Source of the DNA: Streptococcus cristatus
GTDB lineage: Bacteria > Bacillota > Bacilli > Lactobacillales > Streptococcaceae
Assembly (NCBI RefSeq): GCF_003943505.1
Contig: NZ_RJPS01000004.1
Location: 72,066-130,611, forward strand
Length of the DNA stretch: 58,546 nt
Direction: 5' to 3'
Under the pieces are notes generated by a model, which made no database searches, was not told where the DNA came from, and worked only from the letters and a program-made list of their open reading frames with translations. The position numbers were made by a program, and so were the translations under genes. Of this stretch, positions 38,442 through 48,542 are shown piece after piece; the first letter of the stretch is position 1; every line of letters begins with the position of its first letter.

Positions 38442-38921
38442 TTATTGATGGTAATCATAGGCAAGGCGAGGGCTGCCATCTGGCAAATAAATCGTGCCAC
38501 ATTGGCTAAAACCGTAGCGGCGAATGGCTGCCTGCATCGGATGGTTATCCTCATGCGTATCAATGCGGAGATAGGAAATTTGCTGCAAACAAAAGTCAAA
38601 ACACTGGTAAGCCAGACCCTTGACTTGTCCATTTGAAGCGATACGATGGATTGTACCGTAAGGCTCTGAAAAATGCCAAGCACCTTCAATCTCTTGGTAA
38701 GTTGGATCTGGTCCGATGATGAACGCAAAAGTTCCAACAATTTGCCCAGCCTCTTCAAAGACATAGCTGTGACCTGCCCGAATATCTTCCTCTACTAACT
38801 GACGATTTGGATAGGAAGTCGTCCACTGATTTGGATTCCCATTTGCCCGCATAAACTCCCTAGCCTGCTCAAAAATTGCTAAAATTGCTGGGACATCTTG
38901 CATTTCCGCCAAGCGAATCAT
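38442..38921 (-). CDS. GNAT family N-acetyltransferase
   Basis: A 159-residue acetyl-CoA-dependent transferase. The acceptor-side N-terminus is 'MIRLAEMQDVPAILAIFEQA'. The acetyl-CoA-binding loop is degenerate ('RIASNGQVKGLAYQCFDFCL' in place of R-x-x-G-x-G/A). The C-terminal strand 'LRIDTHEDNHPMQAAIRRYG' is typical. The substrate is unknown. It lies 24 bases downstream of dltD on the same strand and may be co-transcribed with the dlt operon, but it is not part of the known D-alanylation machinery. Confidence 0.85.
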   Translation of the reverse strand: MIRLAEMQDVPAILAIFEQAREFMRANGNPNQWTTSYPNRQLVEEDIRAGHSYVFEEAGQIVGTFAFIIGPDPTYQEIEGAWHFSEPYGTIHRIASNGQVKGLAYQCFDFCLQQISYLRIDTHEDNHPMQAAIRRYGFSQCGTIYLPDGSPRLAYDYHQ

Positions 38922-38945
38922 GTCTTCTCCTTCCAGCTTGCATTC

Positions 38946-40217
38946 TTATTTGACAAATTCCTCGTAGTTACCCGTGTAATTAGCCCACTCCTTACTGAAG
39001 AATTTTTCATTGATCTGATAATTCGGAGCAGGTTGAGGATTAGACACAAAAGGATCGACAGCCTTGTCGAAGGCCAGCCAGCCATTCCAGCCCATGTGGA
39101 TTGTGTCCTGCATAAAGTAAGGCTTGTCGCCGTCCTTAGAAAAGTCTGCAATATTTGTAAAGCCTTGACTCTCCAGCTGGAACTTAATCTTCTCAACTGT
39201 CCGCTGATACATCTCTTCACTCAACCCAGTATAGGCCATCCATTTGGCATTGACCGGTGGAATGACAAAGATAACATTGGTATGGGATTTGGCAAATTGT
39301 TCCAAAACTAGCTGCAAATCATTGTACTCAGGAGACTTTTCGTAAGACTGCTTGGATTGGAATCCTTTGAACTTCTTGATTTTTCTAGCCAAACGCTTCT
39401 TATAAAAGTCATTATCGATGCCTAAATCATTGTTATTGGTCTGCTTGACAGCATCTGCCGTAGCCAGTTTTTCCAATTCTTCATAGGAGAATTCATCCGG
39501 AAGACGGGAAAGCTGAGGTAAAATCTTCGTGTCATAGTTGCCATTATTACCAGCAGCAAATGTACTGAAAAATGCATCCTCCCGCTGATAAATCCGGCTC
39601 ATAGTGTTGATATACTGCTGCTCAAAAGAAGTCAGTTGGCTTCCATCAGCCACTTTCCTGACAATATCCCCCATAGCAATGTTGGGATAGAGCTGCAAAA
39701 GCCGCTGGGCTGCATACTGAGCGCCTACACCACCGTCCTGCCAGCTAAGAAAACCAGCTAGCTGATCGCTATTGAAATACTGCTGAAAAGCCGCCGCATC
39801 ATAGCCCTTTTTGGTAAACCATTGGGGAGAAACGACATAGACAGCCGTCTTATTTTCCAGCTCAGAGGTCATCTGCTGCATTCCAAAATATTGGTTGAGA
39901 GAAGCTGCCCCCCGCTGCCCTAGAAAATAAGGTCGGTAATTGCGGTCATACTTCTCAGCCAAAACAGCTGGGTGCATACTGTCAAAACGCAGCCATTCGC
40001 TGGAGCCAAAGTAGGGCACAAAACGGGTATCTTGATCTGTCAGGGCCGTCATTTTTTTGCTACGGCTTTTGAACGTTTCTGCTGTAAGGGTCACAGCTGC
40101 CCGCTTCTCTGTTTCCACATCATGCTTTTTCTCAAGCGGATAGAAGAAAAAGAGCAGGGCGACCATGACCAAGGCGCAGAAGACTGGCCCCAGAATCAGC
40201 CAGAGTCGTTTAAGCAT
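38946..40217 (-). CDS. dltD: D-alanyl-lipoteichoic acid biosynthesis protein DltD
   Basis: A 423-residue, N-terminally anchored extracellular esterase-like protein. The signal anchor lies at about 5-25 ('[20 protein letters not shown]'). The SGNH-like Ser appears in '[16 protein letters not shown]' and the catalytic Asp/His near the end in '[20 protein letters not shown]'. It acts in the last step of D-Ala transfer to teichoic acid. Its start overlaps the dltC stop by eight bases. Confidence 0.95.
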   Translation of the reverse strand: MLKRLWLILGPVFCALVMVALLFFFYPLEKKHDVETEKRAAVTLTAETFKSRSKKMTALTDQDTRFVPYFGSSEWLRFDSMHPAVLAEKYDRNYRPYFLGQRGAASLNQYFGMQQMTSELENKTAVYVVSPQWFTKKGYDAAAFQQYFNSDQLAGFLSWQDGGVGAQYAAQRLLQLYPNIAMGDIVRKVADGSQLTSFEQQYINTMSRIYQREDAFFSTFAAGNNGNYDTKILPQLSRLPDEFSYEELEKLATADAVKQTNNNDLGIDNDFYKKRLARKIKKFKGFQSKQSYEKSPEYNDLQLVLEQFAKSHTNVIFVIPPVNAKWMAYTGLSEEMYQRTVEKIKFQLESQGFTNIADFSKDGDKPYFMQDTIHMGWNGWLAFDKAVDPFVSNPQPAPNYQINEKFFSKEWANYTGNYEEFVK

Positions 40218-40449
40218 TACGAAGCTCCGTTACGCCTTCAACGATTTTATTGGCTGTATTCCAGTCATCGCGGCCAAATTCTGACACTGGCACGCGGATA
40301 TCAAAACGGTTCTCCAGCTCAACAATCAGCTCCACCGTTCCCATACTGTCCAAAACGCCAGCATCAAACAAGTCCTCGTCCATCATGTCCGAAACATCTT
40401 CCATAAATAATTCGTCAATAATTTCAATTACTTCTGCTTTTACATCCAT
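40210..40449 (-). CDS. dltC: D-alanyl carrier protein DltC
   Basis: A 79-residue acyl-carrier-type protein. The phosphopantetheine attachment Ser lies in '[20 protein letters not shown]' (about residue 36). It carries D-Ala as a thioester from DltA to the DltB membrane step. Located between dltB and dltD with a strong ribosome binding site (GAGGAAAC). Confidence 0.96.
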   Translation of the reverse strand: MDVKAEVIEIIDELFMEDVSDMMDEDLFDAGVLDSMGTVELIVELENRFDIRVPVSEFGRDDWNTANKIVEGVTELRNA

Positions 40450-40470
40450 TATAGTTTCCTCGTTTACATT

Positions 40471-41715
40471 TTATTTTTTAAACCAAAGGTCATTCAAAAA
40501 TCCTGAGAAGATCAAGAATGAGAACATGACAACATGGAAGGTGATAACAACCCCCAGCGCTTGGGTCCACTTGTTGTCAGGCAGGGCTGGTAATCCCTTG
40601 CTTTTACGCTCTTTATTGATGGTCTTTTTCTTACGTAGCCAAGCGTCATTGACCACCAAGCCCAGACCGTGGAAAAGACCATAGGCGATATAGTACCAGG
40701 TCACACCATGCCAGAAGCCCATGACCAACATATTGATCAGATAGGCCACACTGGAAGTCGTATTGCGGTTTTTAAAGACCTTGTTGCGCATGAGCACCAT
40801 GACCAGGCGCATAAAGACAAAGTCACGGAACCAGAAGGACAGGCTCATGTGCCAGCGATTCCAGAATTCCTTCAAATCGCGTGAAACAAAAGGTTTGTCA
40901 AAGTTGATAGGGCTCTTGATGCCCATGAGATTGGAAATGGCCACCGCAAACATCGAATAACCGGCAAAGTCAAAGAAGAGATCCAGACCAAAGACATACA
41001 TGACGCCTAGCGTTCCCAGATTGAAGAAACCGCCAGTATAGAGAGCATAGGTCTTGACATGCCCTAAAATCATGTGGCCAAAGATATGAGCTAGGACAAA
41101 CTTATAGAGAAAGCCCAGCATGATATACTTGACCGACTGCTCCAGCATATCTAGAAGCTCATCGCGCTCTGGAATTTGGAGATAATTTTCATTGAAACGC
41201 TTAAAACGATCAATGGGACCACTCGAAAAAGTGGGCATAAAGAGCATAAAGCGGAGGAATTCCCAAAGACTGAAATCAGTCAGCACACCATCCCTCAGCT
41301 CAATAATCATCCCAACTGAGCGGAAGGTCAGATAGGAAATTCCCAGAAAGCCAAAGAGTGATTGATGGCCACTGATAGCTGGCTCGACCTTAACCCAGAA
41401 TAAGGGCAGAACCGCCAATGCTGTATGCAAATAAAATATCCACTTGCTGTCCCGCTTTTTGCGGTAGAATTTATAAGAATAAACCCAGACCGTCTGCCAG
41501 ACGACATAAAAGAGCAGGGCATAGAGCTGCGCCAGACTAGGGCCCGTCAGCATCAAGACAATAAAGGCCAAGCTGACTAAGGCTTCGTAGACTGGGAAGC
41601 GTTTCTTAAAGAAAAGTCCGATAAAGATTGGCAAAACAGCCAAGATAAGATAAAGAAAATACTGTGGGTCTCCGTAAGGCTCCAGGTGAGGAAGCTGTTT
41701 CAAGAAATCCATCAT
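40471..41715 (-). CDS. dltB: D-alanyl transfer membrane protein DltB (MBOAT)
   Basis: A 414-residue membrane-bound O-acyltransferase with about 11-12 membrane segments. The conserved MBOAT His is in '[20 protein letters not shown]', with an upstream '[18 protein letters not shown]' and '[16 protein letters not shown]'. It takes D-Ala from DltC and passes it across the membrane. The start overlaps dltA by four bases. Confidence 0.96.
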   Translation of the reverse strand: MMDFLKQLPHLEPYGDPQYFLYLILAVLPIFIGLFFKKRFPVYEALVSLAFIVLMLTGPSLAQLYALLFYVVWQTVWVYSYKFYRKKRDSKWIFYLHTALAVLPLFWVKVEPAISGHQSLFGFLGISYLTFRSVGMIIELRDGVLTDFSLWEFLRFMLFMPTFSSGPIDRFKRFNENYLQIPERDELLDMLEQSVKYIMLGFLYKFVLAHIFGHMILGHVKTYALYTGGFFNLGTLGVMYVFGLDLFFDFAGYSMFAVAISNLMGIKSPINFDKPFVSRDLKEFWNRWHMSLSFWFRDFVFMRLVMVLMRNKVFKNRNTTSSVAYLINMLVMGFWHGVTWYYIAYGLFHGLGLVVNDAWLRKKKTINKERKSKGLPALPDNKWTQALGVVITFHVVMFSFLIFSGFLNDLWFKK

Positions 41716-43262
41716 GACTTGTTGACCTCACTAATCAGCCCCTTGATATCAATCTTGCCGTTTGGTGTTAGAGGCAGAGATTCCCGATAGAGGAACTTCG
41801 ATGGCATCATATAAGACATCATGATATCCTGTAGATCCTCTTTGATAGCCTTGGTAATATCGATTTCGCGGTCAAATTGCTCTGCAACACCGTCTTTCAA
41901 AATAACGTAGGCCAATAAGTTTTGAACCTTGTGGTCCTTATTATAACGTGGCACTGCTACTGCCGCCTCGATATACTTGGATTTGTTGAGGTTTTGAGAT
42001 ACGTCCTCTAGCTCGATGCGATAGCCGTTAAACTTAATCTGGAAGTCCATACGACCGCCGTAGAGCAAGAGACCTTCATCAGTCATCGTCCCCACATCGC
42101 CTGTATGATAGGCTGGTAGCCCTTCAAATTCAAAGAAGGCTTCAGCTGTCTTTTCAGGATTGTTGAGGTAACCCTTAGATACAGCTGGTCCGCAGACAAT
42201 GATTTCACCCTGCTGACCATTCGGCAATTTTTGCCCATTTTCATCGATGACAAAGGTTGGTGAATCCTCCTTGGTATAGCCGATTGGCAAGCGCTTGAGG
42301 GTCGCTAGCATCTCATCCGTGATGGCAACTGCAGACAAAGCCACCGTTGCCTCAGTCGGACCATAGGCATTGATAATACGAGCCTCAGGAAAACGCTCCC
42401 GCAATTTCTGAGCTGTCTTGACCGTCAGCTCTTCTCCGTCAAAGTAAAAATGCGTAATGCCTGGCATCTTTTGGCTGTTAAAATCTTCCGAAAGCATGGC
42501 CATATCCGCAAATGACGGTGTAGAAGTCCAGATTGCTACAGGCAGGCTAAGAATCGCTTCAAATAACTGTTTGAAGTCCTGAGTCAGACTAGACGGTAGG
42601 GCATAGAGAGTGCCTCCTAGTGCCAAAGTCGGTGCCCAGTACATAACTGACAAGTCAAAAGAATAAGGCGGTTGCGCCAGCATTTGCGGACGGCTCGGTG
42701 TCGCAAATTCCTTGTCTGTAATCATCCAGTTGGTAAAGCTAAGCAGGTTATCATGAGAGATTTGCACACCTTTAGGTTTACCAGTCGTACCAGAAGTAAA
42801 GATGATGTAGTAATTATCATCGCCCTTGACTGGATGACTCATCTCATAGGCAGTCTTCTCTGCGTAAGCCGCTCGAACCTGATCCAGACTGAGAATGGCT
42901 GCATCTGTATCCGCCAGCGGAAAATCCGCAATGGCGATAATCAAGCTTGGCTCAGCTACTTCCACGATAGCCGTCACGCGCTCCAAGGCTGAATGACTAT
43001 CAATAGGAATATAGGCATGACCTGCCTTGGTCAAGGCCACAAAAGTAGCCAGCATTTCATACTCCTGACCACCGTAGACCACGACGGGTGACTTGGGAGC
43101 CAGCCCCAAGCTATCAATCTTGGCTGCCAGTGCATCGGAGTCGGCCTTTAGATCCCCGTAAGTATGAACTTGTCCGAGGACATTGTAGACAGGGAAATCT
43201 GGCTGCGTCTGAGCAAAGTGCTCAATCGCTTCAATCATATCTGTAATTGCTATATTTGACAT
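41712..43262 (-). CDS. dltA: D-alanine-poly(phosphoribitol)/LTA ligase DltA
   Basis: A 516-residue adenylating enzyme that activates D-Ala with ATP and loads it on DltC. The core motifs are '[20 protein letters not shown]' (A3), '[16 protein letters not shown]' (A5), '[20 protein letters not shown]' (A7), '[16 protein letters not shown]' (A8) and the C-terminal Lys in '[14 protein letters not shown]' (A10). Complete. First large gene of the operon, directly after dltX. Confidence 0.97.
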   Translation of the reverse strand: MSNIAITDMIEAIEHFAQTQPDFPVYNVLGQVHTYGDLKADSDALAAKIDSLGLAPKSPVVVYGGQEYEMLATFVALTKAGHAYIPIDSHSALERVTAIVEVAEPSLIIAIADFPLADTDAAILSLDQVRAAYAEKTAYEMSHPVKGDDNYYIIFTSGTTGKPKGVQISHDNLLSFTNWMITDKEFATPSRPQMLAQPPYSFDLSVMYWAPTLALGGTLYALPSSLTQDFKQLFEAILSLPVAIWTSTPSFADMAMLSEDFNSQKMPGITHFYFDGEELTVKTAQKLRERFPEARIINAYGPTEATVALSAVAITDEMLATLKRLPIGYTKEDSPTFVIDENGQKLPNGQQGEIIVCGPAVSKGYLNNPEKTAEAFFEFEGLPAYHTGDVGTMTDEGLLLYGGRMDFQIKFNGYRIELEDVSQNLNKSKYIEAAVAVPRYNKDHKVQNLLAYVILKDGVAEQFDREIDITKAIKEDLQDIMMSYMMPSKFLYRESLPLTPNGKIDIKGLISEVNKS

Positions 43263-43282
43263 GTGTATAGTACTCTCTTACA

Positions 43283-43414
43283 TTAAAATTCATTGTAGAT
43301 AAAGCCACCTTGACCTTGACCAAGATAACTAAAGAAATAAAGCAGGGCTACGAAAATTACAAAGTATAGCAATGTCTGCCCTACAAACTTATAAATCGTC
43401 TTATATTTCGTCAT
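43283..43414 (-). CDS. dltX: DltX, small membrane peptide of the dlt operon
   Basis: A 43-residue peptide ('MTKYKTIYKFVGQTLLYFVI', then 'FVALLYFFSYLGQGQGGFIY' and 'NEF') with one transmembrane helix. The C-terminal F-I-Y-N-E-F motif is the DltX signature, recently shown to act in D-Ala transfer with DltB/DltD. It is transcribed first, with its stop 20 bases before dltA. Confidence 0.92.
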   Translation of the reverse strand: MTKYKTIYKFVGQTLLYFVIFVALLYFFSYLGQGQGGFIYNEF

Positions 43415-43603
43415 TTCAATCACTCTTATCTTTTTTTAGATAGACATAGATTATTTTACCATTTTATAGAGAAAGATTTCAATATAAAAGCTATCAATTG
43501 TGTAAAGTTCTTGTAAGGAAATAAATAGAAAAAGAGTTACTTCCCTTATCTTTCAAGGGTGAAATCCTTTTCAAAATCTATAAGTAAAATTTCTATATAT
43601 TAC

Positions 43604-43669
43604 TTGACTTTTAGCTCGAAAGAGGATATTCTATATGTAGAAAGTTTATATATAATATTTTTATATATA
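43604..43669 (+). promoter_or_regulatory. Promoter and palindromic operator of the PadR operon
   Basis: TTGACT (43604-43609), a 17-base spacer and TATTCT (43627-43632) form a promoter. Downstream, a perfect 9-5-9 inverted repeat TATATATAA / TTATATATA (43647-43669) abuts the GGAGG of the padR gene, a likely PadR autoregulatory site. Confidence 0.7.
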
Positions 43670-43680
43670 GGAGGTAGTAC

Positions 43681-44007
43681 ATGTATTTCCCTACATCTTC
43701 TACCCTGATAGAATTTCTGATTTTAGCAATTTTAGATAAAGAAGATTCCTACGGCTACGAGATTAGCCAGACCATCAAGCTCATTGCAGATATCAAGGAG
43801 TCCACGCTTTATCCTATCCTGAAAAAATTGGAAAAGAGTCAGTATTTAGAGACTTACTCTCAGGAATATCAAGGTCGAAAACGAAAATATTACTCTCTGA
43901 CCCCAACGGGTCAGAAACAACTGGTCAGCCTCAAAAAGGAATGGGAGCTTTATACCAGCATGATTAAGGGCATTATCGAAGGGAGCATTCGCCATGACAA
44001 GAACTGA
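43681..44007 (+). CDS. PadR-family transcriptional regulator
   Basis: A 108-residue winged-helix protein of the short PadR type: 'SSTLIEFLILAILDKEDSYG', 'YEISQTIKLIADIKESTLYP', 'LKKLEKSQYLE', and the wing 'GRKRKYYSLTPTGQK'. It is the first gene of a three-gene operon with DUF1700 and DUF4097 proteins; this set is common in Firmicutes as an envelope-stress-type unit. The stop overlaps the next gene by 14 bases. Confidence 0.92.
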   Translation: MYFPTSSTLIEFLILAILDKEDSYGYEISQTIKLIADIKESTLYPILKKLEKSQYLETYSQEYQGRKRKYYSLTPTGQKQLVSLKKEWELYTSMIKGIIEGSIRHDKN

Positions 44008-44593
44008 ATATCTAGCCCAACTAGATCACTATTTGAAAAAGTTGCCAGCAAAAGACTATCAAGAAGCCATGGACTACTTCACCGAGTATTTTGACGAGGT
44101 CGGTCCAGAAGGCGAGGCAGCGGCTATGGCCGAGCTGGGCAGTCCAAAAGAAGCCGCTCACGAGATTATCATCAATCTTTTGGACAAGAAAATAGAGGAA
44201 GACAGCCAAGAAGCTGGCTCTGTCAAAAACAGCAAGCAGATCGTCCAGATTGCTATTCTGTCCATCTTGGCGGCTCCACTAGCAATTCCTCTATTAATTT
44301 TGGCCTTGACTTTGATTTTTACTTTCTTCCTCCTCATCAGTGTCTTTGCTTTTGTTATGGCCGTCTTTGCTTTTGCTATGTTTGCCATAGGGGCGAGTCT
44401 GATTTGGGACAGCCTGACTCTCGGCATGAGCACTTCTCTTCCTGCTTTTGCCCTCAGTTTGGGAATGAGCCTCTTAGCCTTGGGACTGGCTGGACTCTTC
44501 TATCTCAGCACTGGCCCTATCCTTCGCTTTATCAAACTGAGTTTTGTCAAACTCGCTCAAGCCTTGGCACGAAAAGGAGGCCGTCATGTCTAA
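43994..44593 (+). CDS. DUF1700 membrane protein
   Basis: 199 residues. The N-terminal HAAS-like helical domain (about 1-70: 'EYLAQLDHYLKKLPAKDYQE', 'YFTEYFDEVGPEGEAAAMAE', 'LGSPKEAAHEII') is followed by three to four hydrophobic helices from about residue 85 on. DUF1700 proteins accompany PadR regulators and DUF4097 proteins, and are thought to relay membrane signals. The stop overlaps the start of the next gene by eight bases. Confidence 0.88.
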   Translation: MTRTEYLAQLDHYLKKLPAKDYQEAMDYFTEYFDEVGPEGEAAAMAELGSPKEAAHEIIINLLDKKIEEDSQEAGSVKNSKQIVQIAILSILAAPLAIPLLILALTLIFTFFLLISVFAFVMAVFAFAMFAIGASLIWDSLTLGMSTSLPAFALSLGMSLLALGLAGLFYLSTGPILRFIKLSFVKLAQALARKGGRHV

Positions 44594-45485
44594 AGTAAGA
44601 AAAACCATATTCCGCTTTGCTATTGCTGCCTGTCTGCTAGGAGTAGGCCTGATATTGGTCGGTCTAGCTAGTGGTGGTCTGCAGGATCTGGTGAAGAGCT
44701 CAGTCGCTAACACCAAGATGGCCAAGCAAGAAGAAACCTATGGCAATATCCATTCCTTAAATCTAGAGCTGAGCAACCGCTCGGTTATTATTGAAGAATC
44801 GCCCGATGATAAGGTTCATTTGACCTATTATCAAGGAGACGGCAAGACAACTGAAAAAATCAGTACTAAGGCCGAAAACGGTAGTTTATACATTAAGGAA
44901 TCCAGCTTTTTTATCAACATTAACAGCGGTCTACGCTCTCTACTGGGCTTGATAAATGGAGATTTTGAAAGGACTCAACAAATCACTCTAAGCCTACCTA
45001 AAGGAAGGAACTTGGAGCAGGTCAAGGCCAGTTTAGCTAATGGCAGCCTATCAATCAATGACCTGACAATCAAAAAATTAAAAGCCGATCTCAGCAATGG
45101 TTCAATCGAACTCAGTCACAGCCAGATTGAGAGCGGTAGCATTGAAAGTGCTAATGGTAGCATAGAGCTAGTCCAAACCAGCCTGACCGATACGCAAATC
45201 AGTCTCGCCAACGGGAGTATTCATAGCGATAATCTGACCCTCAAGGGCAATATCAACATGTCCAGCGACAATGGCTCCATCGCTCTCCATCTCACTGAAG
45301 AGACCTACAAAGCGATCTCACTGGACCTGCAAACAGACCTAGGTGACATTGAACTGCCCAAGGATATGCAAACGAGCCACGACCAAGAGGACTTCATAGG
45401 CGATCGGGTCATTCATACCAATGAACAGGCTCAAGCCAAGCTGACCGCCAGCACCAGCACCGGCAGCATTGAGATTAGTCATTAA
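44586..45485 (+). CDS. DUF4097 beta-strand repeat protein
   Basis: 299 residues from the ATG at 44586, with AAAAGGAGG before it (the open frame reaches 44544). An N-terminal membrane anchor (about 10-30) precedes a right-handed beta-helix-like repeat domain. The short repeats are evident as 'ANGSLSINDLTIKKLKADLS', 'NGSIELSHSQIESGSIES' and 'ANGSIELVQTSLTDTQISL'. These extracytoplasmic proteins are associated with LiaI/LiaF-like cell envelope stress responses. Final gene of the PadR operon. Confidence 0.88.
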   Translation: MSKVRKTIFRFAIAACLLGVGLILVGLASGGLQDLVKSSVANTKMAKQEETYGNIHSLNLELSNRSVIIEESPDDKVHLTYYQGDGKTTEKISTKAENGSLYIKESSFFININSGLRSLLGLINGDFERTQQITLSLPKGRNLEQVKASLANGSLSINDLTIKKLKADLSNGSIELSHSQIESGSIESANGSIELVQTSLTDTQISLANGSIHSDNLTLKGNINMSSDNGSIALHLTEETYKAISLDLQTDLGDIELPKDMQTSHDQEDFIGDRVIHTNEQAQAKLTASTSTGSIEISH

Positions 45486-45489
45486 AAAT

Positions 45490-45518
45490 GGAACGGAGCC
45501 TGATTGGTTCCGTTTTTT
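45490..45518 (+). terminator. Terminator of the PadR operon
   Basis: AACGGAGCC / GGTTCCGTT hairpin (one G-U) followed by TTTT, just past the stop. Confidence 0.8.
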
Positions 45519-45557
45519 ATGGTCAAAATGGTAAAATAAGATAGAGAGGTGTTTCGA

Positions 45558-46172
45558 ATGACAAATTATAAATGGATATTTTTTGATATTGGTTCTACTT
45601 TAATCAATGAAGAGAAAGCTTATCAAGATAGAATTGAACAAGCAATTGCAGGAACAAATATCACTTATGATGCATTTTATCAGCAGATGCTACTATCATT
45701 TAAAAAGGGGCAAAAGGGAGATTTAATAGCATTACAAGAGTTTGGTCTAAAACGTCCGAAATGGAACTCTGAGCTAGAAATACTTTATCCAGATGCAAAA
45801 ATAGTTTTAGAAACTTTGCATAATCGCTATAAAATAGGTGTTATTGCTAATCAGCTACCTAACTTAGAAAAGCGGTTAGAAAACTTTGGTATCAGACAAT
45901 GGATTGACCTGATTATCTCATCAGCTGACTGTGGATTTTCCAAACCTAGTTCTAAAATTTTTCAACTAGCCCTTGAACAAGCTTCATGTTCTGCTTCATC
46001 TGCTATTATGATTGGTGACAGACTTGATAATGATATTGTGCCAGCTAAGGCATTAGGCATGAAAACTATTTGGATAAAACAAGGATTTAGTGCATATAGT
46101 CCAATCCAACCACCGTCAGAAGAACCTGATTTTACTATAAATTCCTTATCGGACTTGCTAAAAATTCTCTAA
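45558..46172 (+). CDS. HAD superfamily hydrolase
   Basis: 204 residues from the ATG at 45558. A haloacid dehalogenase-type phosphatase with motif I 'FFDIGSTLINEE' (Asp nucleophile present, but the second Asp of D-x-D is Gly), motif II 'IGVIANQLPNL', motif III Lys in 'CGFSKPSSKIFQLA' and motif IV 'MIGDRLDNDIVPAKALGMK'. Loss of the general acid-base Asp is unusual for a phosphatase. The low GC and codon use differ from the neighbouring genes, hinting at separate acquisition. Substrate unknown. Confidence 0.8.
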   Translation: MTNYKWIFFDIGSTLINEEKAYQDRIEQAIAGTNITYDAFYQQMLLSFKKGQKGDLIALQEFGLKRPKWNSELEILYPDAKIVLETLHNRYKIGVIANQLPNLEKRLENFGIRQWIDLIISSADCGFSKPSSKIFQLALEQASCSASSAIMIGDRLDNDIVPAKALGMKTIWIKQGFSAYSPIQPPSEEPDFTINSLSDLLKIL

Positions 46173-46240
46173 TCCTACCTTTACTTCCTATAGCCTTTGT
46201 GTTATGATACTCTATAAAAAATTATCACAAGGAGGTTCCT

Positions 46241-47194
46241 ATGAAAAAACTCACACCTGGTATGCATATTCGGGTCGTCAGCCCCTCGTCGTCAATCGAA
46301 CACATTGGAGGCTTTGAGGCCAATCTAGCCGCCAAGGAGCGCTTGGAAAAGCTAGGATTTACTGTGTCTTTTTCGGAGCATTATCTGGAAAATGATATGT
46401 TAGGTTCTGCCTCCATCGAAAGCCGGGTGGCAGACATTCATGCTGCCTTCTCAGATGACTCCGTTGATGCTATTCTGGCCACCATCGGAGGTTTTAACTG
46501 CAATGAGCTCCTGCCCTATCTGGACTTTGAATTGATTGCTAGAAATCCTAAGATTTTCTGCGGCTACTCAGACACGACAGCATTGCTCAACGCTATCTAT
46601 AGCAAGACCGGCATGAAAACCTACATGGGACCGTCTTACTCTAGCTTTAAGATGGATGCTCTGCAGGACTATCAGACCGAGAGTTGGCTCAAGGCTGTCA
46701 GCCAGACTTCTTATGAATTGACTCCTAGTGAAAAATGGGGCGACAATGCCTGGTATCTGCCCGATGCCCCACTGACCTTCCATGAAACAGAGTGGAAAGT
46801 TTATCATCACGGACAAGCCCAAGCCACTGCTATCGGCGGTAATCTCTCCACCTTCTCACTTCTGCGTGGAACACCCTATGCCCCAACAGATGAGAACTAT
46901 GTCCTCTTTGTTGAAGAGGCGGAGGAAGATGATTATGTGGAGTTTGACCGCAATCTAGCCGCTCTCCTTCAGGCCTATCCTAACCCGCAAGCTCTTCTCA
47001 TCGGCCGCTTTCCAAAAGAATGCCAGATGACAGAGGAGCTGCTCCTTTATATCTTGGATAAACATCCAATTCTAAAGACGATTCCCGTCCTCTATGACTT
47101 GGACTTCGCCCATACTCAGCCACTCTTTACCATTACCATCGGTGCTCAAGTGACCGTGGATACGGAGAAGATGTCTATCAGAATTGATGAATAA
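46241..47194 (+). CDS. S66 family peptidase (LD-carboxypeptidase / MccF-like)
   Basis: A 317-residue Ser peptidase. The nucleophile elbow is 'KIFCGYSDTTALLNAIYSKT' (Ser about 113), followed by the Glu in 'YVLFVEEAEEDDYVEF' and the His in 'DLDFAHTQPLFTITIGAQV'. Members cut L,D-bonds in recycled peptidoglycan peptides (LdcA) or degrade microcin C-type nucleotide antibiotics (MccF). Which of these applies cannot be told here. CAAGGAGG precedes the ATG. Confidence 0.9.
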   Translation: MKKLTPGMHIRVVSPSSSIEHIGGFEANLAAKERLEKLGFTVSFSEHYLENDMLGSASIESRVADIHAAFSDDSVDAILATIGGFNCNELLPYLDFELIARNPKIFCGYSDTTALLNAIYSKTGMKTYMGPSYSSFKMDALQDYQTESWLKAVSQTSYELTPSEKWGDNAWYLPDAPLTFHETEWKVYHHGQAQATAIGGNLSTFSLLRGTPYAPTDENYVLFVEEAEEDDYVEFDRNLAALLQAYPNPQALLIGRFPKECQMTEELLLYILDKHPILKTIPVLYDLDFAHTQPLFTITIGAQVTVDTEKMSIRIDE

Positions 47195-47199
47195 ACAAG

Positions 47200-47231
47200 A
47201 ATCCCTCCTTCCAGCTGGAAGGAGGGATTTC
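47200..47231. terminator. Bidirectional terminator
   Basis: Perfect 13-nt arms (47200-47212, 47217-47229) with an AGCT loop, between the S66 gene and the convergent 47272 gene. Confidence 0.85.
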
Positions 47232-47271
47232 TCTATTTAGATTTTATTGCATTAAACTGTCATGATTGGGC

Positions 47272-48522
47272 TTAGTGTCCACCGGAACCTCCGCCTTGGC
47301 CGCCTGGGGCACCGCCGCCACCAGGGCCATCGGCTGTGATTTCGGTTCGGCTTTGCCCATTAACCGTGATGGTCCCGCCCGTATAGGTGGCTGTTCCGTC
47401 AAAGTCAAAGGCAGATACAGTGGACGTGATAGCTAAGTTGCCACCCGCCATGATGATATCGCCGTTGGAGTCAAGGGCGTCTGTATCGCCTTGACCGACC
47501 TCGACCTTGATATCACCACCAGTAATCTTGATGAAAATCTCAGCCCCAGTCGCTGTACTAGCTGCATTGATCCCATCATCCGTCGCATAAAGATCAAGTG
47601 TACCACCATTAATCGTGACATTTGTTCCCTCTAAAGCTTCGACACTGGACTTAACTGTGATCGTTCCGCCGTCAATCACCGCTGCATTGCTGGCATGAAT
47701 GCCGTCATCGCCAGCATTAATCGTAATGGTCCCAGACTGAATATAGAGATTTCCGAGCGAAGTGTCCTCATCATTATCAGCGTGGATCGCATCCTCCGTC
47801 GCGGTAATATCCAGACTAGCCTCCTTGATGTTGATAGCATCATTGGCTGACAAGCCATTCTTATAGCCTTTAATCGTATAAGTCCCGCCTGTGATGCGCA
47901 GGTCATCATTAGACTCGACCGCGTTACCGTATTTTCCTTCGATGGTCAGACTGCCTGAGCCGTTGAAAGTCAAGTCGTCCTTACTATAGATGGCTGCATC
48001 GTAGTCAGTATTGGTGTGATTGGCTGAGTCAGAAATGCTATTCTTACTGCCTTCAGCTAGGGTAATAAAGGTTTTATCCGCATTTTCTACCACAATGGCT
48101 GCATCCGTCCCTGTCATAGTCACACCATCCAAGACGATTTGTACCTTGTCTTGATCGCCAGCCTTGACGACAATCTGCACATTTTCACTGCTGCCAGAGA
48201 GGACATAAGTCCCAGCTGCCGTAATGGTCACCGTGGATCCAGAAACGCTCGCTCCATCACCAGATGTCTTGGCTGTGGAGCCGCTCAAGCTAATCTTGGT
48301 CGCTGTCGACTCATCATAAGAAGCATCCTGATCACGATCCGTGAAATAGCTAGATGTGTCTGTCTTTGTCGTACTGGTAGCCGTTTGAATGGTCGTGGTA
48401 CTAGCACTCGTACTAGTGCTGGACTGGCTGGTCAAACTACAAGCCCCCAAGGTGACGCTCATTAGCGCTAGGGGCACCATTAGTTTTATTTTCTGAAATA
48501 TTTTTTTCTTGCCTGTTTTCAT
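47272..48522 (-). CDS. Cthe_2159-type carbohydrate-binding lipoprotein (DUF4353)
   Basis: 416 residues. A lipoprotein signal ('ALMSVTLGACSLTSQSS', Cys about 28) and a Ser/Thr linker are followed by a repetitive beta-helix domain (about 75-395) with repeats such as 'ITGGTYTIKGYKNGLSANDA' and 'DGGTITVKSSVEALEGTNVT'. The tail is Gly-rich. It matches the Cthe_2159/DUF4353 family, whose founding member binds acidic polysaccharide. It is surface-anchored by lipid and is the last gene of the VTC-DUF4956 operon. Confidence 0.85.
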   Translation of the reverse strand: MKTGKKKIFQKIKLMVPLALMSVTLGACSLTSQSSTSTSASTTTIQTATSTTKTDTSSYFTDRDQDASYDESTATKISLSGSTAKTSGDGASVSGSTVTITAAGTYVLSGSSENVQIVVKAGDQDKVQIVLDGVTMTGTDAAIVVENADKTFITLAEGSKNSISDSANHTNTDYDAAIYSKDDLTFNGSGSLTIEGKYGNAVESNDDLRITGGTYTIKGYKNGLSANDAINIKEASLDITATEDAIHADNDEDTSLGNLYIQSGTITINAGDDGIHASNAAVIDGGTITVKSSVEALEGTNVTINGGTLDLYATDDGINAASTATGAEIFIKITGGDIKVEVGQGDTDALDSNGDIIMAGGNLAITSTVSAFDFDGTATYTGGTITVNGQSRTEITADGPGGGGAPGGQGGGSGGH

Positions 48523-48542
48523 GATTGGCCTCTTTCTAGATA

